Source of the DNA: Christensenella sp. UBA1214
GTDB taxonomy: Bacteria > Bacillota > Clostridia > Christensenellales > CAG-138
Assembly (NCBI GenBank): GCA_002309375.1
Contig: DBXK01000001.1
Coordinates: 9,893 to 15,908, forward strand
Direction: 5' to 3'
Length of the DNA stretch: 6,016 nucleotides
The translations under genes and the position numbers were made by a program. The notes beneath the pieces are model-generated. The model was given only the letters and a program-made list of their open reading frames with translations, had not been told where the DNA came from and did not search any database. This document shows positions 1 to 6,016 of the stretch, piece by piece. The stretch's first letter is position 1. Every line of letters starts with the position of its first letter.

Positions 1-629
1 GCCAGTGCATCTTCGAGCTGATGGATGCTGTTGACAACTACATCCCCGAACCGCAGCGCGCTTCCGACAAGCCCTTCCTTATGCCTGTTGAGGACGTCTT
101 CACCATCACCGGTCGTGGTACCGTTGCTACCGGCCGTGTTGAGCGCGGTGTTGTTAAGGTTGGCGACCCTGTCCAGATCGTCGGTCTCCGTGAAACCAAG
201 CAGACCGTTGTTACCGGCGTTGAAATGTTCCGCAAGCTGCTCGATCAGGCTATCGCGGGCGACAACATCGGCACCCTGCTCCGTGGTATCGACCGTAAGG
301 ACGTTGAGCGCGGCCAGGTTCTGGCTAAGCCCGGTTCCATCCATCCCCACACCCACTTCAATTCCGAGGTTTACGTTCTGACCAAGGAAGAGGGCGGCCG
401 TCATACCCCCTTCTTCTCCGGCTATCGTCCCCAGTTCTATTTCAGGACCACCGACGTTACCGGCGTCATCAAGCTCCCCGAGGGTGTTGAAATGGTCATG
501 CCCGGCGACAACATTCGCATGGAAATCGAGCTCATCACTCCTATCGCAATGGACGAAGGTCTCCGCTTCGCTATCCGCGAGGGCGGCCGCACCGTTGCTT
601 CCGGCGTTGTCACCAGCGTTATCGAGTAA
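1..629 (+). CDS. tuf: Elongation factor Tu, C-terminal half (5' end outside the window)
   Basis: EF-Tu is the GTPase that delivers aminoacyl-tRNA to the ribosomal A site in the cytoplasm. The reading frame is open from base 3 to the TAA at 627-629, giving 209 residues of a protein usually near 400. The GTPase domain is almost wholly outside the window; the visible part starts at its tail ([16 protein letters not shown]). Domain II follows with the near-invariant [20 protein letters not shown] and the GRVERG segment. Domain III carries the [19 protein letters not shown] and [15 protein letters not shown] motifs and the usual end [18 protein letters not shown]. No frameshift or missing block is seen in the visible half. 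Codon use is strongly biased (GTT for Val, CGT or CGC for Arg), as expected of a very highly expressed gene. A hairpin terminator begins about 15 bp after the stop, so this is the last gene of its transcript. The ATG at 21 is internal and is not the real start. Identity is essentially certain; whether the genome has a second tuf copy cannot be seen. Confidence 0.97.
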   Translation, partial: QCIFELMDAVDNYIPEPQRASDKPFLMPVEDVFTITGRGTVATGRVERGVVKVGDPVQIVGLRETKQTVVTGVEMFRKLLDQAIAGDNIGTLLRGIDRKDVERGQVLAKPGSIHPHTHFNSEVYVLTKEEGGRHTPFFSGYRPQFYFRTTDVTGVIKLPEGVEMVMPGDNIRMEIELITPIAMDEGLRFAIREGGRTVASGVVTSVIE

Positions 630-643
630 TCGAAACTGACTGA

Positions 644-680
644 ACAAAAAAAGAGCTTCCCTTCGGGGAGGCTCTTTTTT
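644..680. terminator. Bidirectional intrinsic terminator shared by tuf and the convergent lipoprotein gene
   Basis: Bases 651-661 pair with 666-676 around a TTCG loop closed by C-G, giving an 11-bp stem with one G-T wobble. The run of A before the stem and the run of T after it extend the pairing. Read on the plus strand it ends in a T-tract to 680, after tuf. Read on the minus strand it also ends in a T-tract (complement of the A-run at 646-652), so it can stop transcripts of the gene ending at 728. C(UUCG)G is a known unusually stable RNA tetraloop; it forms only in the tuf-sense RNA, while the other strand has a CGAA loop. Confidence 0.93.
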
Positions 681-727
681 GCTGCCGTTCTGATGCTGCA
701 CATTTGCACGTTAATGGTACACTGCGG

Positions 728-2203
728 TCATGCGGGATAGATGCCCGAACCGGGACCGAGCGTATTCTCGCAGTAATCATCGAGGAATTCATCATCGAAG
801 CTGTACGGGATATCCTCTGCGAACCATGCGCTGACCGTTTCGGAAATATGATCGTTCCGCTGCTGATACAGCGCATACTTCGCAAGGCTCCTGTATTCCT
901 CGGACCCGGTGTCATTCATGTCGATACGAACTTCGCCTTCGGGCAGTACTTCGCTGATGTAGAGGAAGTACGTTCCGGAGTACTGTCCGAAGAATTCTTC
1001 AACCTTTGCGATGCGAACACCGTCGGTGGTCGTGAAGAATTCAATGTGGTAAAACGCGGCTGCGGGTTCGGATGAGACGGAATCCGGGATCCGCCAGTTT
1101 TCGCCGTAATGCAGTACACAGGCTGCCGCACCGAAACTGTCGCCGTAGCGGTGGGAGATCTGCCCGTTCATGATATAACCGTGTTCCCGCAGGCCGAGCA
1201 GCGGGTTCGTTTCAACCGTTTCTCCGTCTGCTTTCATCGTAAAAACAGCAGAGTCGTTATAATCTGCGTTTTCGACGTAGTCGGTTATGAATTCTCCGAG
1301 GTTGACACCGGATTCGAGCCTTGCGGTAATCTCATCGATCTTCCCCTGTCGATCGGCAGAGTATTGCGCCGGGCTGCCGTTATTGATGATATCTTCCGCA
1401 TTCTCGCATTCGATCACACAGAATTTGACGGTGAACATATCCGCGGGAACGTAGAGCGGGACTGCCCGGCGGCCCTGAATATAACCGCTATAAGCATTCG
1501 CGAAAATACTCGGAAAGGATTTATACTCCTCCTTGTCGCTGGCGGTTTGGCTGCGACAATATTCCTCGATATCCTCGGGGGATGCGACGATCTCATCACC
1601 GATGCTGTTTTTCAGTTTTTCAATTAGTTTGCTGTTGGAATAATACCGAATCAGATCTTCTCGGTATTCATCGACTGTGCACACGGCATATTTGTCGCTT
1701 TCGGTAAAAAACTGTTCCAGCGCTTCGGTTTTTAATGCCCGGATCTCGCCGGGATCGGTGATTGCGGGATCGACTTCTATATATTCAAGGCAGCTTTTGA
1801 TTTCGGAATCGGCGATGGTTTCGATTTGCTTCTTTTCAGAATCAGTTAAAGTGATACCGAGTTCATTCGCCTTGCTCAACAGTATGCCGTCTTCGACAAG
1901 GCGATCCTTGATGTAGTCTTCGTAATCCACCATCCAGCCGGAATGCTCATAATAGCGGAGAAAATCCGAAAGCCGGAATTCTACCGTGCCGACTGTGCAG
2001 ATGACGGGATTATGCTCCGGCGCAGGCGCTTCTGTGGGCTCGGCAGCGGGGACTTCTGTCGGTTCTGCTACCGGTGTTCCGGCTGCAGTGTCCGCCGCTT
2101 GTTCCGTGCCGTTCTTCGCCCCATTGGAACAGGAAACCGAAATGAGCGCAAACGCAAGCAGCAGGGCAAGTGCCGCAGCGTAATTTAATACGAAACGTTT
2201 CAT
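728..2203 (-). CDS. Predicted lipoprotein with SurA/PrsA-like N-terminal region (divergent foldase-like protein)
   Basis: A 491-residue predicted exported protein. It starts with a Lys-Arg n-region and a hydrophobic stretch (residues 9-21) ending at SVSC, so Cys25 is the likely lipidated residue. The lipobox is weak, because -3 is Ser and not Leu. Residues about 33-66 are an Ala/Pro/Glu/Thr linker with the repeated unit AEPTEVPA/AEPTEAPA, typical of cell-surface tethers. From about 67 the protein resembles the SurA N-terminal fold: VGTVEFRLSDF, then LLSKANELGITLTDSEKK at 108-125. IVASPEDIEEY at 205-215 resembles the linker that precedes the parvulin domain in PrsA. Residues about 257-400 may be a degraded parvulin (peptidyl-prolyl isomerase) domain, but I cannot find its usual GG-LG motif. 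Eight cysteines besides Cys25 are unusual for an exported protein. The ATG is chosen from its ribosome binding site at 2213-2220. It appears to be a single-gene unit between its own promoter and the shared terminator. A role in folding exported proteins is inference. Confidence 0.7.
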   Translation of the reverse strand: MKRFVLNYAAALALLLAFALISVSCSNGAKNGTEQAADTAAGTPVAEPTEVPAAEPTEAPAPEHNPVICTVGTVEFRLSDFLRYYEHSGWMVDYEDYIKDRLVEDGILLSKANELGITLTDSEKKQIETIADSEIKSCLEYIEVDPAITDPGEIRALKTEALEQFFTESDKYAVCTVDEYREDLIRYYSNSKLIEKLKNSIGDEIVASPEDIEEYCRSQTASDKEEYKSFPSIFANAYSGYIQGRRAVPLYVPADMFTVKFCVIECENAEDIINNGSPAQYSADRQGKIDEITARLESGVNLGEFITDYVENADYNDSAVFTMKADGETVETNPLLGLREHGYIMNGQISHRYGDSFGAAACVLHYGENWRIPDSVSSEPAAAFYHIEFFTTTDGVRIAKVEEFFGQYSGTYFLYISEVLPEGEVRIDMNDTGSEEYRSLAKYALYQQRNDHISETVSAWFAEDIPYSFDDEFLDDYCENTLGPGSGIYPA

Positions 2204-2212
2204 TTGGAAAGA

Positions 2213-2220
2213 CCCCCTTT
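2213..2220 (-). promoter_or_regulatory. Ribosome binding site of the lipoprotein gene
   Basis: The minus strand reads AAAGGGGG nine bases before the ATG at 2203. It supports this start, which is also the one that gives a complete signal peptide. Confidence 0.75.
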
Positions 2221-2236
2221 CACGGTCTGTAAAATA

Positions 2237-2264
2237 AGTATATACTATTGCATAAAAAAATCAA
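2237..2264 (-). promoter_or_regulatory. Likely sigma-A-type promoter of the lipoprotein gene
   Basis: The minus strand has TTGATT (2264-2259), a 16-bp spacer and TATACT (2242-2237). Each box differs from consensus at one or two positions, and the spacer is AT-rich. A start near 2230 would leave a leader of about 27 bases that holds the ribosome binding site. No operator-like repeat is seen. Bases 2265-2360, between this promoter and the guaB terminator, show nothing else. Confidence 0.6.
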
Positions 2265-2360
2265 CAGCATTATCTTCGGCGAACCTGCAAAACGGGTTGA
2301 TTTAACAGAATTGAACTTGTCCTGCCGTTTTCCGTTAACATTTTCCATCGGGAATCGGGA

Positions 2361-2395
2361 ATATAAAAAGGAACTGCCGTATATGGCAGCTCCTT
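2361..2395 (-). terminator. Intrinsic terminator of guaB (end of the purL-folD-guaB block)
   Basis: On the minus strand AAGGAGCTGCC (2395-2385) pairs with GGCAGTTCCTT (2378-2368) around a six-base loop, followed by TTT and AT-rich sequence. The one non-Watson-Crick position is a G-U wobble in the minus-strand RNA but an A-C mismatch in plus-strand RNA, which fits use in the guaB direction. It lies 18 bp after the guaB stop. Confidence 0.88.
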
Positions 2396-2412
2396 CGCTG
2401 TTCTTATCGGTA

Positions 2413-3921
2413 TCAGCCCTTCAGAGGTACGCTGTTCTTAAGGATAACGTCGTGGGAACCGCCTTCAACGATGCTCGTAGCGGAAACGACGGTCAGCTTC
2501 GCGTTCTTCTGCAGATCCGGAATATTCAGCACGCCGCAGTTGCACATCGTGGAGCGCACCTTCGCGAGCGTTGCGGAAACGCCGTCCTTGAGGCTGCCTG
2601 CGTAGGGGACGTAGGCGTCGACGCCTTCTTCGAAGCTGAGCTTCGCGGCGCCGCCCATATCGTAGCGCTGCCAGTTGCGGGCGCGGTTTGAGCCCTCTCC
2701 CCAGTATTCCTTGTAGTAATTGCCGTTGATGCGGATCTTCTGCGTCGGGCTCTCGTCGAAGCGGGAGAAGTACCTGCCGAGCATGATGAAGTCCGCGCCC
2801 ATCGCGAGGGCGAGGGTGATATGGTAATCGTGGACGATGCCGCCGTCGGAGCAGATCGGAACGTAAATGCCGGTCTCCTTGAAATACTCGTCCCTTGCCT
2901 TCGCAACGTCGAGCATCGCGGTCGCCTGGCCGCGGCCGATGCCCTTCTGCTCGCGGGTGATGCAGATGGAACCGCCGCCGATGCCGACCTTCACGAAGTC
3001 CGCGCCGCATTCGGCGAGATAGCGGAAGCCTTCACCGTCGACGACGTTGCCCGCGCCGACCTTGACCTTGTCGCCGTAGTGCTCGCGGATCCAGTCGATC
3101 GTCAGCTTCTGCCACTCGGTGAAGCCTTCGGAGGAGTCGATGCAAAGGACGTCCACGCCCGCTTCAACGAGGGCGGGCACACGCTCGGCGTAATCGCGGG
3201 TGTTGATGCCGGCGCCGACGAGGAAGCGCTTGTTCGCGTCGATGGATTCAAGGGGATTTTCCTTGTGGTTCGAATAGTCCTTGCGGAAAACGAAGTATTT
3301 GAGGCGTCCTTCCTTATCAACAAGGGGAAGGGAATTGATCTTATGATCCCAGATGATGTCGTTCGCGGTCTTAAGAGTTACGTCGTCGGTCGCGTAAACG
3401 AGGCGGTCGAGGGGCGTCATGAATTCCGCGACCTTCGTTTCGGGGCTCATACGGCTCACGCGGTAATCCTTGTCGGTCACGATGCCGAGGAGCTTGCCGC
3501 TGCCGGTGCCGTCGTCCGTGATGGCGACGGTGGAATGGCCGGTCGCTTCATGCAGGGCGAGCACGTCCGCAAGGGTGGAATCCGGGCGGAGGTTGCTGTC
3601 GCTCGGAACGAAGCCCGCTTTGTAGCTCTTGACGTTGCGGACCATCTGCGCCTGGCTTTCGATCGACTGGGAGCCGTAGAGGAAGGAAATTCCGCCCTCT
3701 TTGGCGAGGGCGATGGCCATTGTGTCGTTCGAGACCGCCTGCATGATCGCGGAGACCATGGGGATGTTGATCGAAAGCGCGGGCTCCTCTTCGCCCTTTC
3801 TGAATTTGACAAGGGGCGTGCGGAGGCTGACGTTCGCGGGGACGCACTCCCTGGAGGAATAGCCGGGGACCAGCAGGTATTCGCCGAAGGTGCGGGAGGG
3901 TTCGTTGTAAATGAATGCCAT
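2413..3921 (-). CDS. guaB: Inosine-5'-monophosphate dehydrogenase
   Basis: Oxidises IMP to XMP with NAD+, the rate-limiting step towards GMP, in the cytoplasm. The protein has 502 residues, in the family range. A TIM barrel is split by a CBS-domain pair at about 108-225 ([20 protein letters not shown], then [14 protein letters not shown]). The catalytic loop [10 protein letters not shown] places the nucleophile at Cys320. DSSEGF (262-267) and CSDGGI (357-362) match substrate-binding strands. The mobile flap holds the Arg419-Tyr420 pair, and the end [11 protein letters not shown] matches the usual VEGG segment. The flap motif usually written YRGMGS is YWGEGS here. The ATG at 3921 is chosen because [16 protein letters not shown] is the start I recall for this subfamily and a ribosome binding site lies 8 bases before it; an in-frame start at 4020 would overlap folD by 38 bp and add a low-complexity tail. 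It follows folD by 61 bp, probably in the same transcript, and ends at its own terminator. Very sure of family. Confidence 0.96.
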   Translation of the reverse strand: MAFIYNEPSRTFGEYLLVPGYSSRECVPANVSLRTPLVKFRKGEEEPALSINIPMVSAIMQAVSNDTMAIALAKEGGISFLYGSQSIESQAQMVRNVKSYKAGFVPSDSNLRPDSTLADVLALHEATGHSTVAITDDGTGSGKLLGIVTDKDYRVSRMSPETKVAEFMTPLDRLVYATDDVTLKTANDIIWDHKINSLPLVDKEGRLKYFVFRKDYSNHKENPLESIDANKRFLVGAGINTRDYAERVPALVEAGVDVLCIDSSEGFTEWQKLTIDWIREHYGDKVKVGAGNVVDGEGFRYLAECGADFVKVGIGGGSICITREQKGIGRGQATAMLDVAKARDEYFKETGIYVPICSDGGIVHDYHITLALAMGADFIMLGRYFSRFDESPTQKIRINGNYYKEYWGEGSNRARNWQRYDMGGAAKLSFEEGVDAYVPYAGSLKDGVSATLAKVRSTMCNCGVLNIPDLQKNAKLTVVSATSIVEGGSHDVILKNSVPLKG

Positions 3922-3929
3922 GGTTTCTT

Positions 3930-3935
3930 TCCTTT
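3930..3935 (-). promoter_or_regulatory. Ribosome binding site that fixes the guaB start
   Basis: The minus strand reads AAAGGA eight bases before the ATG at 3921. It favours the 502-residue form of GuaB over the longer in-frame start at 4020, which lies inside folD. The 61-bp folD-guaB gap shows no convincing terminator or promoter. Confidence 0.75.
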
Positions 3936-3982
3936 CTGCCTGGACGGTCTTTTTTATCGTTCGGGCTTTCGCCTGTATGTTC

Positions 3983-4837
3983 TCAGTTTGCGGCGGAGAG
4001 GTTTTCCGCGCAGTCGACAAGGTTCGTCATCAGCATTGCGACCGTCATCGGGCCGACGCCGCCGGTGACCTTCGTGATATAGCTCGCCTTTTCGGAAACG
4101 GTGTCGAAATCAACGTCGCCGTAAAGCACGCCGTCGATATTGGTCTGACCGACGTCGATCACGACTGCGCCTTCCTTGACCATATCTGCCTTAATGAGCT
4201 TCGCGCTGCCGGCGGCGACGATCAGGATATCCGCATTCCGCGTGAAATCGCCGAGGTTCGGGGTGCTCGTATGGCAGACGGAGACCGTCGCGCTGCGGTT
4301 GAGGAAGCACATCGCGATCGGACGGCCGACGAGGATCGATTTTCCGACGATGACGGTATGGCGGGCTTTGATATCCACGCCGATCGAATCGAGCATGCGG
4401 ATGATCGCGCGCGGAGTGCAGGCGATGATCGCGGGCTCGCCGTTCAGAAGCTTACCCTGGTTGCAGAAGTGGATGCCGTCGATGTCCTTTTCGGGGTCGA
4501 TCGCGTCGAGCACAGCCTGCGTATCCATATGATCCGGGAGCGGCATCTGCACGAGCATGCCGTGGACGGAGGGATCGCGGTTGAGCTGATCGATGAGGTC
4601 CATGACGCGCTGCTGCGATGTGGAGGAAACGAGGCGGTAGGTGACGCACTCCATGCCGAGGCGGATGGCGGCATTTTCCTTAAGGTTAACATAGCGCTTG
4701 GTCATTTCGTCCTCGCCGATCTCGATGATCGCAACGCGGGGGATAACGCCCTGCTGCTTCAGCTTTTCGATGCGGCCGGTCAGTTCGGAATAGACTTCCG
4801 CTGCGATGGCTCTGCCGTCAATAATACTTGCGCTCAT
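3983..4837 (-). CDS. folD: Bifunctional methylenetetrahydrofolate dehydrogenase / methenyltetrahydrofolate cyclohydrolase
   Basis: Interconverts 5,10-methylene-THF, 5,10-methenyl-THF and 10-formyl-THF in the cytoplasm, with NAD(P)+. The product, 10-formyl-THF, feeds the two formyl-transfer steps of purine synthesis, which explains its place between purL and guaB. The protein has 284 residues, the normal length. The catalytic motif YVNLK gives Lys53; VQMPLP gives Gln97; KDIDG gives Asp120, together the expected folate-site set. CTP at 140-142 and the Rossmann motif GKSILVGRP at 165-173 are present, as are HTST (189-192) and DVGQTN (228-233). The usual PVPGGVGPMT loop reads [10 protein letters not shown] (256-265): two prolines are replaced. 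The ATG at 4837 is chosen for the strong AAAGGAGG before it; an in-frame GTG at 4903 falls inside a likely promoter and would add 22 residues not found in the family. Whether it uses NAD or NADP cannot be told. Very sure of family. Confidence 0.96.
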   Translation of the reverse strand: MSASIIDGRAIAAEVYSELTGRIEKLKQQGVIPRVAIIEIGEDEMTKRYVNLKENAAIRLGMECVTYRLVSSTSQQRVMDLIDQLNRDPSVHGMLVQMPLPDHMDTQAVLDAIDPEKDIDGIHFCNQGKLLNGEPAIIACTPRAIIRMLDSIGVDIKARHTVIVGKSILVGRPIAMCFLNRSATVSVCHTSTPNLGDFTRNADILIVAAGSAKLIKADMVKEGAVVIDVGQTNIDGVLYGDVDFDTVSEKASYITKVTGGVGPMTVAMLMTNLVDCAENLSAAN

Positions 4838-4841
4838 TTTG

Positions 4842-4849
4842 CCTCCTTT
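4842..4849 (-). promoter_or_regulatory. Ribosome binding site that fixes the folD start
   Basis: The minus strand reads AAAGGAGG, near full complementarity to the 16S rRNA 3' end, four bases before the ATG at 4837. The spacing is short but workable. It decides the start over the in-frame GTG at 4903, which has no such site. Confidence 0.8.
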
Positions 4850-4894
4850 GCTTTCCGCTGCGTCAAAAACCCGGCGGAATTTTAAAATTGCCTT

Positions 4895-4923
4895 ATTATA
4901 CACCCGCGGAGCGGCTAAGAAAA
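4895..4923 (-). promoter_or_regulatory. Possible internal promoter for folD-guaB
   Basis: The minus strand has a perfect -10 box TATAAT at 4900-4895. Seventeen bases upstream lies TTTTCT (4923-4918), only a weak -35 match. A start near 4888 would give a leader of about 50 bases with the folD ribosome binding site. A 12-base perfect palindrome, AATTTTAAAATT (4878-4889), sits at the predicted start point. A chance TATAAT is possible in AT-rich intergenic DNA, so this is tentative. Confidence 0.45.
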
Positions 4924-4931
4924 GCCGTCCG
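4907..4931 (-). other. Hairpin downstream of purL without a U-tract
   Basis: In the minus-strand RNA, CGGA-CGGCU pairs with AGCCG-UCCG (one bulged C) around a six-base UUUCUU loop, a nine-pair stem beginning about 18 bases after the purL stop. It is followed by a GC-rich stretch (CGGGUG) and not by U residues, so it is not a standard intrinsic terminator. It overlaps the weak -35 of the possible folD promoter. It could protect or pause the purL 3' end, or mean nothing. Confidence 0.45.
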
Positions 4932-4948
4932 AGAAATATATTTAAATC

Positions 4949-6016
4949 TTATTTTTTGAAATAATCGACCGCGCCGCGGAATATCGCGAAATCATCCGGA
5001 CCGGGAACGTTTTTATAAAGGTTCCTGCCGCAGCGCTCGCTGTGCGCCATCTTGCCGAAGACGCGGCCGTCGGGGGAGGTGATGCCCTCGATCGCGAGCA
5101 CGGAGCCGTTCGGGTTGATCGAAGTGGTCATCGACGGCATGCCGTATTCGTTGCAGTACTGCGTCGCGATCTGCCCGCGCGAAATGAGCTCCGCAAGCAG
5201 CTCCTCGCTGCAGACGAAGCGGCCTTCGCCGTGGGAAACGGGAACGAGGGCAACGTCGCCGACCTCCCTGTACATCAGCCAGGGAGAGAGGTTCGAGCAG
5301 CAACGGGTGTGCACGAGGCGGGAGCGGTGCAGGCCGATCGTGTTATAGGTCAGTGTGGGCGAAGCTTCACTTGCCGTGACGATCCTGCCGTAGGGCACGA
5401 GGCCGAGCTTTACGAGCGCCTGGAAGCCGTTGCAGATGCCGAGGATCAGGCCGCCGCGCTTTTCGAGGAGCGCGCCGATCGCGTCCGCAGCCATCGCGTT
5501 GCGCATGAATGAGGTGATCAGCTTTGCGCTGCCCTCCGGTTCGTCGCCGCCGGAGAAGCCGCCGGGGATGAACAGGATCTCGGAATTATTGAGCTTTTCG
5601 GAGAAAGCGCGGACGGATTCTTCGATATCGCGGGCGGTCAGGTTGTTGATGACCATGATCTCCGGCTTCGCACCGGCAAGGCGCATCGCCCTTGCGGAAT
5701 CCATTTCGCAGTTCGTGCCGGGGAAGACGGGGATCAGCACGCGGGGCGCCGAGACGCCTTCGGGCAGGACGGCGGGCGCGCTTTCCCAGGGCTTTTTCTT
5801 CGCGATGCAGTTGATCGGCATCACGGGGCGGGGATCCGAAGTTTTGTGGTGATAAACGCTCTCGAGCTTTTCGTCGTAAAGCTTGAAGAGGGTATAGATC
5901 GGCACGGACTCATCGCCGAATTTGAGGTCGAGCCCGTCGGTCGTGCGGCCGATCGTGACGAGCCTTTCATCACCGGGAACGGCGCCGGCGCAGTGGCAGC
6001 CGGGGAGCTCGAGGAT
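4949..6016 (-). CDS. purL: Phosphoribosylformylglycinamidine synthase, C-terminal glutaminase part (5' end outside the window)
   Basis: Converts FGAR, glutamine and ATP to FGAM, the fourth step of purine synthesis, in the cytoplasm. The frame is open from 6016 to the TAA at 4949-4951, 355 residues. The first 90 or so residues (CHCAGAVPGDERLVTIGRT, then YTLFKLYDEKLESVY) are the end of the synthetase part and a linker. The class I glutamine amidotransferase domain then starts at RVLIPVFPGTNCEMDSARA. IPGGFSGGDEPEGSAK is present; the nucleophile elbow GICNGFQ has its Cys codon at 5432-5434; and AHSER has the catalytic His at 5042-5044 and Glu at 5036-5038, so the Cys-His-Glu triad is complete. 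The glutaminase being fused to the synthetase marks the large single-chain PurL rather than the PurS/PurQ/PurL set of Bacillus. The HSER ending and the following NLYKN resemble the clade common in Clostridia and streptococci, usually over 1,200 residues. A GTG at 5905 is internal. FolD begins 111 bp downstream. Confidence 0.95.
   Translation of the reverse strand: MLELPGCHCAGAVPGDERLVTIGRTTDGLDLKFGDESVPIYTLFKLYDEKLESVYHHKTSDPRPVMPINCIAKKKPWESAPAVLPEGVSAPRVLIPVFPGTNCEMDSARAMRLAGAKPEIMVINNLTARDIEESVRAFSEKLNNSEILFIPGGFSGGDEPEGSAKLITSFMRNAMAADAIGALLEKRGGLILGICNGFQALVKLGLVPYGRIVTASEASPTLTYNTIGLHRSRLVHTRCCSNLSPWLMYREVGDVALVPVSHGEGRFVCSEELLAELISRGQIATQYCNEYGMPSMTTSINPNGSVLAIEGITSPDGRVFGKMAHSERCGRNLYKNVPGPDDFAIFRGAVDYFKK

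Noticed and set aside
681..727. Small RNA or tRNA between the terminator and the lipoprotein stop
   Set aside because: Only 47 bases remain, with no tRNA arms and only a four-base TGCA inverted repeat; it is best read as the 3' untranslated end of the minus-strand gene.
1109..1627. Open frame of 172 codons on the plus strand inside the lipoprotein gene
   Set aside because: It is antisense to a longer frame with a signal peptide, ribosome binding site and promoter; nothing in it looks like a protein family.
3959..3964. CCGAAC on the minus strand before guaB, the core of the Bacillus PurR box
   Set aside because: Only the six-base core matches, the AT flanks fit poorly, and there is no second inverted box at the usual spacing. 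It lies within a transcribed gap, so chance is the better explanation.
2821..4068. Open frame of 415 codons on the plus strand, opposite guaB
   Set aside because: It lies antisense to a certain guaB and into folD, has no ribosome binding site that I can see and no recognisable motif; its Val/Asp/Ala/Glu-rich product is what GC-rich codons give on the opposite strand.
3911..4885. Open frame of 324 codons on the plus strand, opposite folD
   Set aside because: It mirrors the whole of folD and has the same His/Asp/Arg/Ala-rich shadow composition with no family motif.
4907..4931. Hairpin after purL as an intrinsic terminator
   Set aside because: No U-tract follows in the purL direction, so it is recorded as a hairpin only.
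1..6016. A new defence, mobile or otherwise undescribed system
   Set aside because: Four of the five genes are standard housekeeping genes and the fifth is a foldase-like lipoprotein. I see no transposase, integrase, direct-repeat array, attachment site or toxin-antitoxin pair.

Overview
The window looks like core chromosome of a Gram-positive anaerobe of the class Clostridia (Bacillota), probably an uncultured gut-type lineage. The grounds are a single-chain PurL with a fused glutaminase domain and the HSER-type C-terminal motif, a GuaB of the subfamily I associate with Clostridia, strong AAAGGAGG-type ribosome binding sites, and a lipoprotein with a PTEAPAP-type linker. Coding sequence is fairly GC-rich. 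No species can be named from this sequence alone.

Layout: (1) 1-629, plus strand, the 3' half of tuf (EF-Tu domains II and III), cut by the left edge. (2) 644-680, a strong hairpin with U-tracts on both sides that can terminate tuf and the convergent gene. (3) 728-2203, minus strand, a predicted lipoprotein with a SurA/PrsA-like N-terminal part, with its own promoter and ribosome binding site. (4) 2204-2412, an intergenic region holding that promoter and the guaB terminator. (5) 2413-3921 minus guaB, 3983-4837 minus folD, and 4949 to beyond 6016 minus purL (3' part, cut by the right edge). These three lie head to tail and are read purL, folD, guaB.

PurL makes FGAM in the fourth step of purine synthesis. 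FolD supplies 10-formyl-THF, the one-carbon donor for two other purine steps. GuaB commits IMP to GMP. This is a purine/one-carbon block that ends at the guaB terminator. The 111-bp gap before folD also holds a possible internal promoter and a hairpin without a U-tract, so folD-guaB may be partly uncoupled from purL.

I found no mobile element, CRISPR array, tRNA or rRNA, and nothing that supports a new defence or mobile system. The least ordinary items are the divergent foldase-like lipoprotein, the GEGS-type flap of GuaB, two substitutions in a conserved FolD loop, and the purL-folD gap.
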